A stretch of 64,000 bases of DNA from Bacteroidota bacterium (GCA_020444515.1 JAHLKX010000005.1:372001-436000); one strand, 5' to 3'. Positions 17,826 to 27,103 are shown, counted from the stretch's first letter. Translations and numbers: made by a program. The notes: generated by a model not told the origin, from the letters alone.

Positions 17826-18437
17826 TTAAATTTTATCTTTCGAATTTTTTAAGATCTGGTACAGGAACTCCCTGGCACGAAACAATTGTGCTTTAACGGT
17901 CCCCAATGGAAGATTGAGTTCAGTAGCAATTTCATCATAAGAAAATTCCTTGAAATAACGCAATTCGATGAGGGTACGATAATGCGGCTTGAGTTTCTCG
18001 ACCACCTCGCGCATTAACTGAATCCGTTGCTTTTTCATCAGGTCTTCTTCCGGGTCCAAAACTTCAGCAGGAATTTTATTGGCCAGTTCGGTACCGGTTT
18101 GTTCGTCATCATAATTTTTATCGATGCTGAAGGTATATTTCTTCTTTTTACGGATAAAATCAATACAGTTATTGGATGCGATCTTAAACAGCCATGTACT
18201 GAAAGCGTAATCGGGTGTATACTGGTGCAGTTTCTTAAATGCTTTTCCGAAGGCTTCTATGGTCAGGTCTTCCGCATCATGTGGATTGTTGGTCATTTTC
18301 AACAACATAAAATAAAGGGAGTCGCGGTAATTTTTCATCAACTCTGCGTAGGCATGTTGATTTCCTTCACCGATGGCCTGCTGCACAAGCTTATAATCAC
18401 GTAAGGCTTTTTCTGTCAAATGCGAAGTCACTTCCAT
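17826..18437 (-). CDS. ECF-type sigma-70 family RNA polymerase sigma factor, 203 aa
   Basis: Alternative sigma factor. Region 2 includes YRDSLYFMLLKMTNNPHDAEDLTIEAFGKAF and FSTWLFKIASNNCIDFIRKKKK; region 4 includes LRYFKEFSYDEIATELNLPLGTVKAQLFRAREFL, a clear helix-turn-helix. The linker between them is somewhat long and acidic. No anti-sigma gene is adjacent. Its start overlaps the 3' end of the glycosyltransferase gene by 10 nt, so the two are probably translationally coupled. The regulon is unknown. Confidence 0.92.
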   Translation of the reverse strand: MEVTSHLTEKALRDYKLVQQAIGEGNQHAYAELMKNYRDSLYFMLLKMTNNPHDAEDLTIEAFGKAFKKLHQYTPDYAFSTWLFKIASNNCIDFIRKKKKYTFSIDKNYDDEQTGTELANKIPAEVLDPEEDLMKKQRIQLMREVVEKLKPHYRTLIELRYFKEFSYDEIATELNLPLGTVKAQLFRAREFLYQILKNSKDKI

Positions 18438-19552
18438 CTGCTATCTTTAGACACCAGGTTGAATCCAACCATTAACGGATAAATTAGCGTTATTATTAGT
18501 TCAATCAACGGCGAAATTAATAATAATTTTTTTTCCTCTAACTTGTTAAATGCAAATTTAAACAAGATGATTTGGCTTAACAGTCTGGTTAAGAATAAAA
18601 TAATTGCCCATAAAATAAAATTTCCTGAAATCAGGAACAGGACAAGCGACAAAACTACAAAAAGATAACTGAGCGAATATCCTCCCAGGATCAATTTATG
18701 AACAGTTTTATAGTATTTTCCTGTTGATAAATGCCGTCTTTTTTGCCACCACCAGTCCTTAAAATTTTCTTTGGCTCGTGAACGGGCAAAGCTTTGGGGA
18801 GACAATATGATGCTGGTATTTGATTTACGGGCGACTTTATTGATGAACAGGTCATCGTCGCCCGAGGAAACATTGTAATGGGAAATAAATCCCTTTTGTT
18901 TTAAGAAGAGTGATTTTTTATAGGCCAGGTTTCGACCTACACCCATGTAAGGTTTTCCCCACAGTGCCATCGAAAAATACTGGATAGCGGTGAAGGCTGT
19001 TTCGTATCGGATGATCTTGTTCAGGAAACCCGGGGAATCAAAATAGGGACCATAGCCCAGAACAACTTCCCGATTTTCATTAAATCCCATGGCCATTTCG
19101 GCGATCCATTGATCACTGGCTGGTTCGCAATCGGCATCGGTAAGCAGTAAATGCTCATTTCGGGCAGATTTGATTCCCAGGGCAAGCGGGAATTTTTTAC
19201 CCTTAAAGAAGTTCAGGTCTTTTTCAATGGTAACCACTTTGAGGTGTTCATAGTCCCGGTCCAGGTCCTCCAGTAAAAATATGGTCTCATCATCCGATGC
19301 ATCATTCACCACCACTACTTCAAACTCGGGGTAGTCCTGGTTGAGTATCAATGGAAGGTGTTTTTTTAAATGGTGGTACTCGTTTTTTGCACAGATCACT
19401 ACAGAAACCGGAATGGCTATCTTTTTACGTGTTGGAGGTTTATAAAAAGCAAATTTTCCGAATACCAACCAGAAATATATCAGTTGAATCAGAACAGCAA
19501 GGCCAAATGCCAGGAAAATCCAGTCCCAAATAGTTTGAAATTGCAGGCTCAC
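18428..19552 (-). CDS. Membrane-bound family 2 glycosyltransferase, 374 aa
   Basis: Likely transfers a sugar from a nucleotide-sugar at the inner membrane. One TM helix is at residues 9-31; the GT2 domain opens VSVVICAKNE (49-58) with VVVNDASDDET, a DxD-type metal site TDADCEP (D139, D141), SGDDDLF near 230 and a modified QxxRW motif QKRRH. Three or four TM helices follow at the C terminus (about 290-370). The acceptor is unknown. It is the first gene of an operon with the ECF sigma factor and has its own promoter at 19582-19609. Confidence 0.87.
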   Translation of the reverse strand: MSLQFQTIWDWIFLAFGLAVLIQLIYFWLVFGKFAFYKPPTRKKIAIPVSVVICAKNEYHHLKKHLPLILNQDYPEFEVVVVNDASDDETIFLLEDLDRDYEHLKVVTIEKDLNFFKGKKFPLALGIKSARNEHLLLTDADCEPASDQWIAEMAMGFNENREVVLGYGPYFDSPGFLNKIIRYETAFTAIQYFSMALWGKPYMGVGRNLAYKKSLFLKQKGFISHYNVSSGDDDLFINKVARKSNTSIILSPQSFARSRAKENFKDWWWQKRRHLSTGKYYKTVHKLILGGYSLSYLFVVLSLVLFLISGNFILWAIILFLTRLLSQIILFKFAFNKLEEKKLLLISPLIELIITLIYPLMVGFNLVSKDSRWK

Positions 19553-19581
19553 CTTAGTCGTTTAAAGAGGTCACTATTGTA

Positions 19582-19609
19582 CAAAATTATCCAATTAAAT
19601 CAATTCCAA
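19582..19609 (-). promoter_or_regulatory. Promoter of the glycosyltransferase-sigma factor operon
   Basis: Minus strand TTG (19607-19609), 17-nt spacer, TAATTTTG (19582-19589). Predicted leader about 25 nt. Confidence 0.5.
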
Positions 19610-19665
19610 CTATCTTTACGCAGTGTAATACTAACAGGAAATTGTTAAAGAAAGATACGGGACAC

Positions 19666-20799
19666 ATGCTGACATTCAAGCTACTAAAGAGGGATCAAAA
19701 TTCAGCAGCACGGGCCGGTGAGATCAATACGGAACATGGTCGCATTCAAACCCCCATTTTTATGCCGGTTGGGACTGCAGGTGCAGTTAAAGCTGTTCAT
19801 ATTCCTGAGTTGAAAACCGATACAGATGCCCGCATTATTCTGGGTAATACTTATCATCTATATCTTCGGCCCGGTTTGGAAGTGATCAAAGCAGCCGGAG
19901 GTTTACACCGGTTTAATGGCTGGGACCGCCCGATCCTGACAGATAGCGGTGGTTACCAGGTATATTCCCTGTCCAATACCCGCAAACTTACCGAAGAAGG
20001 GGTTATCTTTAATTCCCATATCGACGGGTCCAGGCATACATTTACTCCCGAATTTGTTATGGACATCCAACGGATCATTGGTGCCGATATCATGATGGCT
20101 TTTGATGAATGTACACCCTATCCCTGCGAATACGATTACGCCACGAAGTCATTGGATCTGACGCATCGCTGGTTGGATCGCTGCCTTGTCCATTTCGAAA
20201 AAAATGAACCGCACTATGGACATCATCAGGCATTGTTTCCCATTGTGCAGGGAAGTGTGTATAAAGACCTGCGCAAGCTATCGGCGGAATATATTGCTGA
20301 AAAGGGAGCAGAAGGGAATGCCATTGGCGGACTTTCAGTGGGTGAGCCCCACGAAATAATGTATGAAATGACCGATCTGGTTTGTCGAATTTTACCAGAG
20401 GACAAGCCCCGATATTTGATGGGAGTGGGAACACCGGTCAATATTTTGGAGAGCATTGCCCTGGGTATCGATATGTTTGATTGTGTAATGCCAACACGCA
20501 ATGCCCGGCATGGACTGCTCTATACCTCCGAAGGGATCATCAACATCAAAAATGAAAAATGGAAAACCGATTTCTCGCCCATTGATGAAAATGGAAATTC
20601 TTATGTTGATCAGCAATATTCAAAGGCTTATTTGCGTCATCTGTTCCGATCCCAGGAAATATTGGGTGGAATGATCGCCAGCCTGCATAACCTGGGATTC
20701 TACCTCTGGCTGGTTCGGGAAGCAAGATTGCATATTCTCAATGGAACCTATTTAGACTGGAAAAACAGCATGGTTGGTAAACTGGATCAACGTTTATAA
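19666..20799 (+). CDS. tgt: tRNA-guanine(34) transglycosylase, 377 aa, zinc cysteines missing
   Basis: Exchanges guanine 34 of GUN-anticodon tRNAs for the queuosine precursor preQ1. The ATG at 19666 is chosen over an upstream in-frame TTG because the family begins FKLLKRD. The acid Asp of LTDSGGYQV (D93) and the nucleophile block MFDCVMPTRNARHG are intact. The CxCxxC zinc motif expected just before YSKAYLRHL reads GNSYVD, with no cysteines, although the later His of LHNLGFYL is kept. The lptG gene follows after 66 bp but has its own promoter. Confidence 0.93.
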   Translation: MLTFKLLKRDQNSAARAGEINTEHGRIQTPIFMPVGTAGAVKAVHIPELKTDTDARIILGNTYHLYLRPGLEVIKAAGGLHRFNGWDRPILTDSGGYQVYSLSNTRKLTEEGVIFNSHIDGSRHTFTPEFVMDIQRIIGADIMMAFDECTPYPCEYDYATKSLDLTHRWLDRCLVHFEKNEPHYGHHQALFPIVQGSVYKDLRKLSAEYIAEKGAEGNAIGGLSVGEPHEIMYEMTDLVCRILPEDKPRYLMGVGTPVNILESIALGIDMFDCVMPTRNARHGLLYTSEGIINIKNEKWKTDFSPIDENGNSYVDQQYSKAYLRHLFRSQEILGGMIASLHNLGFYLWLVREARLHILNGTYLDWKNSMVGKLDQRL

Positions 20800-20840
20800 A
20801 GAACTTTTTTAGGTTCATTTAGGGGAGCTTTATAATTTGG

Positions 20841-20848
20841 TATTTTTG
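20841..20848 (+). promoter_or_regulatory. -7 element (TATTTTTG) for lptG
   Basis: Exact TAnnTTTG match 17 nt before the TTG start; predicted leader of about 12 nt. The -33 region has only TTTA. Confidence 0.45.
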
Positions 20849-20865
20849 CGCAACAATCATTTGAA

Positions 20866-21942
20866 TTGAAAAAACTCGATATTTATATCATCAAAAAGTT
20901 CCTCGGCACCTTTTTCTTTGCCATTGCCTTGCTCATTCTGATTGTCATTGTTTTTGATATTTCAGAAAAAATTGATGATTTCATTGAAAAGGATGCACCA
21001 TTGCATGCAATCCTGTTTCAATATTACATGAACTTTATTCCCTATTTTGTCAATCTGTTCAGTTATCTTTTCACCTTTATATCTGTTGTTTTTTTTACCG
21101 CAAAAATGGCTTCTAACAGTGAGATTGTGGCCATTTTAAACAGTGGCATTAGTTTTCGGCGTTTTCTGGTTCCGTATATGGTGTCGGCCATTATTCTCGG
21201 CCTTATGTCATTTTACCTTGCCAATTTTCTCATCCCCCGGACGAACAGTCGAATGATGGACTTTGAAAAAGCCTACCTGAAGAATCCATATCGGAATCGT
21301 GATGTAAATATCCACATGCAGATCAGCCCAGGTAATATTGTGTATATGGAAACCTACAATAATTTGACCAATACCGGCTATAAGTTCTCAATGGAAAAAT
21401 ACAGTGGCAACCGGCTTGTTTCCAAACTGAATGCACAACGCATCATCTGGGATAGCATCAGTGAGACCTGGGAAATAAAAAATTATGTAATCAGGCACAT
21501 AGGTCAGAACACTGAGAGCATCACCAAAGGCGAAGAGCTGGATACAGTCATCAATATGCGACCTGAGGAGTTCAGTTTTATCCTTGAAGATATGAAAACC
21601 ATGAATTTTATGGAGCTCAGAGCTTTTATCGATAAAGAACGCCTGAAGGGTTCACAAAACATCAAAGAGTTTGAAGTGGAGAAACACCGGCGGATTGCCA
21701 ATCCCTTTGCAACCATTATCTTAACACTTATCGGTGTTTCAATATCCAGCCGGAAGGTGAGGGGAGGGATTGGTATGCACCTTGGTATCGGACTGACCAT
21801 AACATTTTCTTTTATTCTGTTTCAACAAATCAGCACGGTATTTGCCACCCGGGGCAATCTCGATCCCTGGTTATCAGTTTGGATACCCAATTTCCTTTTT
21901 GCGATCATCGCTGCATTTTTAATAAGGATTGCTCCTAAATAA
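20866..21942 (+). CDS. lptG: LptF/LptG-family permease (YjgP/YjgQ), 358 aa
   Basis: Inner-membrane part of the LPS export ABC transporter. Three N-terminal TM helices (about 13-30, 50-80, 100-123), a periplasmic beta-jellyroll (about 130-270) and three C-terminal TM helices (about 278-355) match the family. Start is TTG at 20866: the translated MKKLDIYIIKKFLGTFFFAI is the typical family opening and no ATG is suitable. The LptF-versus-LptG assignment is not certain from sequence alone. It converges on ispE. Confidence 0.87.
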   Translation: MKKLDIYIIKKFLGTFFFAIALLILIVIVFDISEKIDDFIEKDAPLHAILFQYYMNFIPYFVNLFSYLFTFISVVFFTAKMASNSEIVAILNSGISFRRFLVPYMVSAIILGLMSFYLANFLIPRTNSRMMDFEKAYLKNPYRNRDVNIHMQISPGNIVYMETYNNLTNTGYKFSMEKYSGNRLVSKLNAQRIIWDSISETWEIKNYVIRHIGQNTESITKGEELDTVINMRPEEFSFILEDMKTMNFMELRAFIDKERLKGSQNIKEFEVEKHRRIANPFATIILTLIGVSISSRKVRGGIGMHLGIGLTITFSFILFQQISTVFATRGNLDPWLSVWIPNFLFAIIAAFLIRIAPK

Positions 21943-21982
21943 TGAGACATGAGAACGGTTAGGGGCAAATCGTAAGGATCAT

Positions 21983-22801
21983 TTAGGTTGACGCTTTTCC
22001 CTGCCAATAAAAACAATCCGAAAAATCTTTTTTAAGGTTCATTGGCTTTTCGAATATCCCGTAAACAGCAGCACCTGATCCTGTGAGTGATGCATATATT
22101 GCGCCCTTGTCATAAAGTTTGTCCCGTATCATTTGGATCTCGGGATAATGTTGAAATACCGGCTTTTCAAAATCATTCACCAGGTATTTTTTCCATTGCC
22201 AGGGCTGTAAGTTCACAAATTCGATCAGTGTTTTTTCTTTATGTGCAGGATGTATCCATGAATATGCTTCAACCGTTTGGATATGAATTTCAGGTTTGAT
22301 AATCACGATGAAATAATGGCTCAAATCCAAGGTGATGGGTTGGAGCTCATCACCCCGCCCTGTTGCGAGGGCAGATTGGTTATGGATAAAAAATGGACAA
22401 TCACTGCCCAGGGGTCTGACCAGATCTTCCATTTTTTTAGCATCCAGATCCAAAGAAAAAAGACGATTGCACAGTTTGATCATTTCAGCTGCATCTGCTG
22501 ATCCTCCGCCCAGTCCGGCGCCCGAAGGTATCACTTTATGAAGTTGGATATGAACCGGTGGCAAATTGAATTCCGATTGCATGATATCCCATGCTTTCAT
22601 CACAAGGTTGCTTTCAGGATCACCGGTTATCATTTGTCCTGAAATAACAAAGTTCAATTTTCCATCCGGTGCTTTTATAACCTCCAGTATATCCGATAAA
22701 CCTGCCGGGACCATCACGGTTTCAACAGCATGAAACCCATCCGGTCGTTTTTTGATCACCGACAAACCCAGGTTTATTTTTGCATTCGGGAAACAGATCA
22801 T
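21983..22801 (-). CDS. ispE: 4-diphosphocytidyl-2-C-methyl-D-erythritol kinase, 272 aa
   Basis: GHMP-family kinase of the MEP isoprenoid pathway; phosphorylates CDP-ME with ATP. FPNAKINLGL at the N terminus carries the conserved Lys, the glycine-rich ATP loop is PSGAGLGGGSADAAEM, and LTGSGAAVYGIF is the C-terminal motif. ATG at 22801 gives the usual start (MICFPNAKINL); the open frame extends 17 codons upstream but that stretch has no family similarity. It indicates that the organism uses the MEP route. Confidence 0.93.
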   Translation of the reverse strand: MICFPNAKINLGLSVIKKRPDGFHAVETVMVPAGLSDILEVIKAPDGKLNFVISGQMITGDPESNLVMKAWDIMQSEFNLPPVHIQLHKVIPSGAGLGGGSADAAEMIKLCNRLFSLDLDAKKMEDLVRPLGSDCPFFIHNQSALATGRGDELQPITLDLSHYFIVIIKPEIHIQTVEAYSWIHPAHKEKTLIEFVNLQPWQWKKYLVNDFEKPVFQHYPEIQMIRDKLYDKGAIYASLTGSGAAVYGIFEKPMNLKKDFSDCFYWQGKAST

Positions 22802-22880
22802 CTTGTTGATTTGTTTGTAAAAATAAGGATGTTTTAAAAACAAGGATACCATTATTCATGTTTTGAACCATGATGGGTTG

Positions 22881-22914
22881 TTTGCACGGCGACTCATAAA
22901 AAATCGTAAATTTG
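22881..22914 (+). promoter_or_regulatory. Promoter of the GH3-family gene
   Basis: TTTG (22881-22884), 22-nt spacer, TAAATTTG (22907-22914). Predicted leader about 30 nt. Confidence 0.6.
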
Positions 22915-22950
22915 ATCCCCTATATTTTGGTAAGAAAAATTCGGTAAAAA

Positions 22951-24465
22951 ATGGCTTTAATAAATGCGGTACTTTCCTGGTTGATGAAAAAACGATTCCA
23001 TCAAATCGAACTCTTCATGAAATATCCGCATGAAGTGCAGGAGGAATGGTTTAAGAAGCTTATCAGCAATGCTAAGAACACCGAATGGGGCAAAATTTAC
23101 GATTACAAAAGCATACAATCCCCGGAAACATTTCGTAATCGGGTGCCCATTAATGATTATGATGCGCTCAAACCCTATATTAACCGGTTAAGAAAGGGTG
23201 AGCAAAACATTTTGTGGAATTCAGAGATCAAGTTTTTTGCGAAATCTTCCGGTACCACTTCTGATAAAAGCAAGTTTATTCCTGTTAGTCAGGAAGCCCT
23301 TGAGGAATGCCACTTTAAAGGTGGGAAGGACATGCTGTCGATCTATTGTTACAATTATCCTGATACCATGATCTTTGATGGACGAGGCCTGGCCATGGGC
23401 GGCAGCAGCAACATTACTGAGATCAACAATGAAAATTATTATGATGGGGACCTTTCAGCGTTGATCGTTCAGAATCTGCCTTACTGGGCTGAGTTTATAC
23501 GGGTACCCAAAAAATCTGTCGCATTGATGGATAAGTGGGAAATGAAGATTGAAGAGATGGCGCGTACGACCATACAGCATAATGTAACCAATATTCTCGG
23601 TGTTCCTTCTTGGACTTTGCTTTTGCTGAGGCGCATCCTTGAAATTACCGGGAAATCAGACATCATGGAAGTGTGGCCCAACCTGGAAGTTTTTTTTCAC
23701 GGAGGGGTTAATTTTAAACCCTATGTTTCGCAGTTCAATGAAATCATCTCCTCATCGAATATGAATTTTATGGAGACATACAATGCCAGTGAAGGATTTT
23801 TTGGATTGCAAGACAAGATTGATTCTGATGAATTGCTGCTCATGCTGGATTATGGCATATACTATGAATTTTTACCCCTTGATCAACTGGATGCAGATCA
23901 CCCCAAAACATTACTTCTGGGAGAGGTTGAAAAAGGTGTCAATTATGCCCTGATCATCTCCACCAATGCCGGCTTATGGCGTTATTTAATCGGTGATACG
24001 GTCATGTTTACTTCGATAAATCCATACAGGATCAGGATCACTGGCCGCACAAAAACATTCATCAATGCAGTGGGTGAAGAATTGATTGAAGACAATGCCA
24101 TCAATGCGCTAACGGTAGCATGCAAAAAATGTGATGCAGAAATTACAGAATTTACCGTTGCACCTGTTTATTTTGAGACCGGTGAAAATGCTTCGCATGA
24201 ATGGCTGATCGAGTTTGAAAATCCCCCTGAAAATATAGAGTATTTTGGTGAAACACTTGATAATGCATTGAAGTCACTGAATTCGGATTATGAAGCCAAA
24301 CGTTATCACAACATGGTTTTGCGCCCACCTGTGATCCGAAGTATGCCTCCCAAAACCTTTTTCAAGTGGTTGAAGGGTAAAAACAAACTGGGTGGGCAAC
24401 ATAAAGTACCGCGTTTATCAAATGACCGGAAACATGTTGACGAAATCCTTGAAATGGTTAATTAA
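22951..24465 (+). CDS. GH3-family (auxin-responsive promoter family) protein, 504 aa
   Basis: Member of the ANL adenylating superfamily, GH3 branch, whose plant members link amino acids to acyl groups through an acyl-adenylate. The ATP-binding loop FAKSSGTTSDKSKFIP is near residues 90-105; later blocks YNASEGFFG and LWRYLIGDTVMF with GRTKTFINAVGEELIE (hinge and C-terminal subdomain) are present, and a catalytic-type Lys is in the tail motif PRLSNDRKHVDEIL. Bacterial substrates are not known to me. Followed on the same strand by a deoxynucleoside kinase 70 bp away. Confidence 0.88.
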   Translation: MALINAVLSWLMKKRFHQIELFMKYPHEVQEEWFKKLISNAKNTEWGKIYDYKSIQSPETFRNRVPINDYDALKPYINRLRKGEQNILWNSEIKFFAKSSGTTSDKSKFIPVSQEALEECHFKGGKDMLSIYCYNYPDTMIFDGRGLAMGGSSNITEINNENYYDGDLSALIVQNLPYWAEFIRVPKKSVALMDKWEMKIEEMARTTIQHNVTNILGVPSWTLLLLRRILEITGKSDIMEVWPNLEVFFHGGVNFKPYVSQFNEIISSSNMNFMETYNASEGFFGLQDKIDSDELLLMLDYGIYYEFLPLDQLDADHPKTLLLGEVEKGVNYALIISTNAGLWRYLIGDTVMFTSINPYRIRITGRTKTFINAVGEELIEDNAINALTVACKKCDAEITEFTVAPVYFETGENASHEWLIEFENPPENIEYFGETLDNALKSLNSDYEAKRYHNMVLRPPVIRSMPPKTFFKWLKGKNKLGGQHKVPRLSNDRKHVDEILEMVN

Positions 24466-24484
24466 ATTCAAGGGTATCATTTTA

Positions 24485-24512
24485 TTGGCGTGGTAAAAAA
24501 GTATTATTTTTA
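24485..24512 (+). promoter_or_regulatory. Weak candidate promoter of the deoxynucleoside kinase run
   Basis: TTG (24485-24487), 17-nt spacer, TATTTTTA (24505-24512), one mismatch to TAnnTTTG. Confidence 0.35.
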
Positions 24513-24535
24513 TCCAGAATATTAATCCAATAACT

Positions 24536-25150
24536 ATGCACATTGCAATTGCAGGAAACATCGGGTCGGGAAAGACCACATTGACAAGATTACTGGCTAA
24601 ACATTTTGGTTGGGAAGCCCATTTTGAGGATGTTGATACCAATCCTTATCTGAACAGTTTTTATGAAGATATGCAGCGCTGGTCTTTCAACCTGCAAATT
24701 TATTTCCTGAACAGCCGTTTTCGTCAAATATTAGAAATAAGGGAAAGTGGTAAAACCGTTGTCCAGGATCGTACCATATATGAAGATGCCTATATTTTTG
24801 CACCCAATCTTCATTATATGAATTTGATGACCACCCGTGATTTCGAAAATTATATTTCTTTATTTGAACTAATGAGTTCCCTTGTTCAACCTCCTGATCT
24901 GCTGATTTATCTCAGGGCCTCCGTCCCGACACTCGTAAATCAGATCCAGAAACGCGGCAGGGATTACGAAGAGGCTATTCGCCTTGATTACCTGAAAAAA
25001 CTCAATGAAAGGTACGAAACCTGGATCACCAATTATAAACTTGGCAAACTGCTGATTTTTAATGTTGATGACATTGATGTTGAGGAGAAACCAGAAGACC
25101 TGGCTATGATCATCGAAAAAGTGAATGGGCAACTGCACGGATTATTTTAA
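24536..25150 (+). CDS. Deoxynucleoside kinase, 204 aa
   Basis: Salvage kinase of the dNK/dGK/dCK family that phosphorylates deoxynucleosides with ATP. P-loop GNIGSGKTT at residues 7-15, the DRTIYEDA motif (equivalent of DRS, binding the 5'-hydroxyl region), and the lid segment KRGRDYEEAI. Which base is preferred cannot be told from the sequence. It starts a plus-strand run with csaA (10 bp later), a MORN lipoprotein and kdsB. Confidence 0.92.
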   Translation: MHIAIAGNIGSGKTTLTRLLAKHFGWEAHFEDVDTNPYLNSFYEDMQRWSFNLQIYFLNSRFRQILEIRESGKTVVQDRTIYEDAYIFAPNLHYMNLMTTRDFENYISLFELMSSLVQPPDLLIYLRASVPTLVNQIQKRGRDYEEAIRLDYLKKLNERYETWITNYKLGKLLIFNVDDIDVEEKPEDLAMIIEKVNGQLHGLF

Positions 25151-25160
25151 AATCCTAGAA

Positions 25161-25493
25161 ATGGCAACCCTCAACGATTTTGATAAGCTGGAAATACGCG
25201 TTGGTAAAATTATCAATGTCGAACCGTTTCCAGAAGCCCATCAACCAGCCTGGAAATTAACCATCGATTTTGGTGAGAAAACCGGAATTAAAAAATCATC
25301 GGCTCGGCTTACCGAAAACTATTCCAAAGACCAATTGATGAATCAAATGATATTGGGGGTGACCAATTTCCCGCCCCTACAAATTGGCCCATTTAAGAGT
25401 GAAGTGCTGGTTTTGGGTGTTCCCGATACAAATGGAAATACCATCCTGGTCGTTCCTGAAAAAAATGTACGACCTGGTGCCAGGTTATATTGA
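25161..25493 (+). CDS. csaA: CsaA-like tRNA-binding / export chaperone-like protein, 110 aa
   Basis: Single OB-fold tRNA-binding domain: FDKLEIRVGKIINVEPFPEA, QPAWKLTIDFGE, QMILGVTNFPPLQIGPFKSEVLVLG. The length matches CsaA (about 110 residues), a dimer described as having chaperone activity and binding tRNA. ATG at 25161 is the standard start (MATLNDFDKLEIRVG); the frame extends 12 codons upstream into the kinase gene. The lipoprotein gene begins 1 nt after its stop. Confidence 0.9.
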   Translation: MATLNDFDKLEIRVGKIINVEPFPEAHQPAWKLTIDFGEKTGIKKSSARLTENYSKDQLMNQMILGVTNFPPLQIGPFKSEVLVLGVPDTNGNTILVVPEKNVRPGARLY

Positions 25494-25494
25494 T

Positions 25495-26307
25495 ATGCGA
25501 AGAATCTTACATATTGTGATTTTGTGTTTGATCATGACATGGGGTTGTAACCAAATCACCCGTGTTCAATACACGGATGAAACAGACCATCAGGTTGAAG
25601 AGGAACGTTATGGTAATGGTCAGCTTAAATCACAGACATATCTTTTAAATAGCCAGGGGACCGATTATATTTATACCAGCTATTATGAAGATGGCACCCT
25701 GATGGATTCGATGGTTTATAAAAATAACAAGCTCGAAGGAACAAGGGTTTATTATGATCAAGCGATTGGATTAAAGCACATTGAAAATTTTGCCGACGGG
25801 ATCATGCAGGGGGAAAATAAAGCGATTTATAACAGCGGTGAAATCAGTTATGCCGGTTTTCGTCACAATGGGGAAAAAGCAGGCGAATGGCAATTTCATT
25901 ATCCTGATGGCCGCCCCATCACGTATGAGTTTTACGATTCTACAGGTCGTCTCAAATATTTCAGAAAATATAATGAAAGTGGAAGTTATCAGAATTCCAA
26001 TGGTGATGTGCTCATTGATGCCTTTCTGACCCATGAAAGGATCCAGGTTCAGGATACGGTATTATTAACCCTGGTTACTGCTGTTCCTCCCGGCTGCACT
26101 ACAAGCATTGAATTAAGTGCTTTATATGAAGCGCAAGATCCCGTCAAATTATTCTCAGGAACGGTAGAAAATGAAAGGACAACAGTACCCATGGTGTTTC
26201 AACAAGCTGGTGCTCCAGATCTTCGTATTGAAGTTCAAGTTGAAGATCCCAAAAAAGTTAAAACAGAAACATCAACAAAAATTATTCATGTCAGTGTTGT
26301 AAAATGA
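25495..26307 (+). CDS. MORN-repeat putative lipoprotein, 270 aa
   Basis: ATG at 25495 gives a signal sequence ending MTWGC-NQ, a loose lipobox (Thr at -3) that suggests lipidation of the Cys near residue 18. MORN-type repeats follow: YGNGQLKSQTYL, YYEDGTLMDSMVYKNNKLEG, YNSGEISYAGFRHNGEKAGEW, YPDGRPITYEFYDSTGRL. The last 90 residues are a beta-rich domain. Probably envelope-bound; function unknown. Its stop overlaps the kdsB start (ATGA), so the two are translationally coupled. Confidence 0.78.
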   Translation: MRRILHIVILCLIMTWGCNQITRVQYTDETDHQVEEERYGNGQLKSQTYLLNSQGTDYIYTSYYEDGTLMDSMVYKNNKLEGTRVYYDQAIGLKHIENFADGIMQGENKAIYNSGEISYAGFRHNGEKAGEWQFHYPDGRPITYEFYDSTGRLKYFRKYNESGSYQNSNGDVLIDAFLTHERIQVQDTVLLTLVTAVPPGCTTSIELSALYEAQDPVKLFSGTVENERTTVPMVFQQAGAPDLRIEVQVEDPKKVKTETSTKIIHVSVVK

Positions 26308-27056
26308 AGACTATTAAAATAGCAGGAATCATACCAGCCCGTTATTCCTCCAGCAGGTTTCCCGGGAAACCGCTTGCCAATATCAATGGTAAAACCATGA
26401 TACAACTGGTATATGAACAAGCTTTAAAGGCTTCTTCATTGGAAGATGTGATCGTGGCTACGGATGATCAGCGGATTTTTGATGTCGTCAATGGTTTTGG
26501 CGGAAAGGTAATGATGACCGGGCTCCATCATAAAAGTGGCACTGATCGATGCATGGAAGTAATGCGGCAAATGGAGCCAGAAAATATGTTTGATGGGGTG
26601 GTGAATATTCAGGGGGATGAACCATTCGTTGACCCCCAACAGATTGATGAGCTAGCTGCTTTATTGATCCATCCCCAGGTTCAGATTGCTACCCTGGCGA
26701 AAAGAATTGATTCCAGTAAAGAGCTTTTCGATTCCAATGTTAATAAGGTTGTGTTGGATTATCAAGGTTTTGCTATTTATTTTAGCCGACATCCCATACC
26801 ATTTCAACAAAAGGTTGAGCCTGAAAATTGGATCCAAAAAATTGATTATTATAAACATATTGGATTGTATGCCTATCGTGCAGAAGTCCTGAAACAGGTG
26901 ACACAATTGCCTGTATCGTCTTTGGAAACTGCTGAAGCGTTGGAACAACTTCGATGGATTGAAAATGGTTATAGAATAAAAGTCGGGATCACAACAATTG
27001 ATAGTCATTCAGTTGATACGCCGGAAGATTTGTCAAAATTTTTGAACAGACCTTGA
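26304..27056 (+). CDS. kdsB: 3-deoxy-manno-octulosonate cytidylyltransferase, 250 aa
   Basis: Activates Kdo as CMP-Kdo for LPS core synthesis. N-terminal nucleotide-binding block IPARYSSSRFPGKPLA, DDQRIFDVV, NIQGDEPFVDPQQID (metal-binding Asp), FSRHPIPF, and HIGLYAYR all match KdsB; the length is normal. Together with rfaE2 and lptG it indicates Kdo- and heptose-containing LPS. It overlaps the upstream lipoprotein gene by 4 nt. Confidence 0.96.
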   Translation: MKTIKIAGIIPARYSSSRFPGKPLANINGKTMIQLVYEQALKASSLEDVIVATDDQRIFDVVNGFGGKVMMTGLHHKSGTDRCMEVMRQMEPENMFDGVVNIQGDEPFVDPQQIDELAALLIHPQVQIATLAKRIDSSKELFDSNVNKVVLDYQGFAIYFSRHPIPFQQKVEPENWIQKIDYYKHIGLYAYRAEVLKQVTQLPVSSLETAEALEQLRWIENGYRIKVGITTIDSHSVDTPEDLSKFLNRP

Positions 27057-27103
27057 AGATGGGTTTACAATTTATTAATTTAGCTGAAAATTAAACCGAC
27101 ATC

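Noticed and set aside
20801..20818. Possible terminator after tgt (GAAC...GTTC)
   Set aside because: Only 4 bp in the stem; too weak to call.
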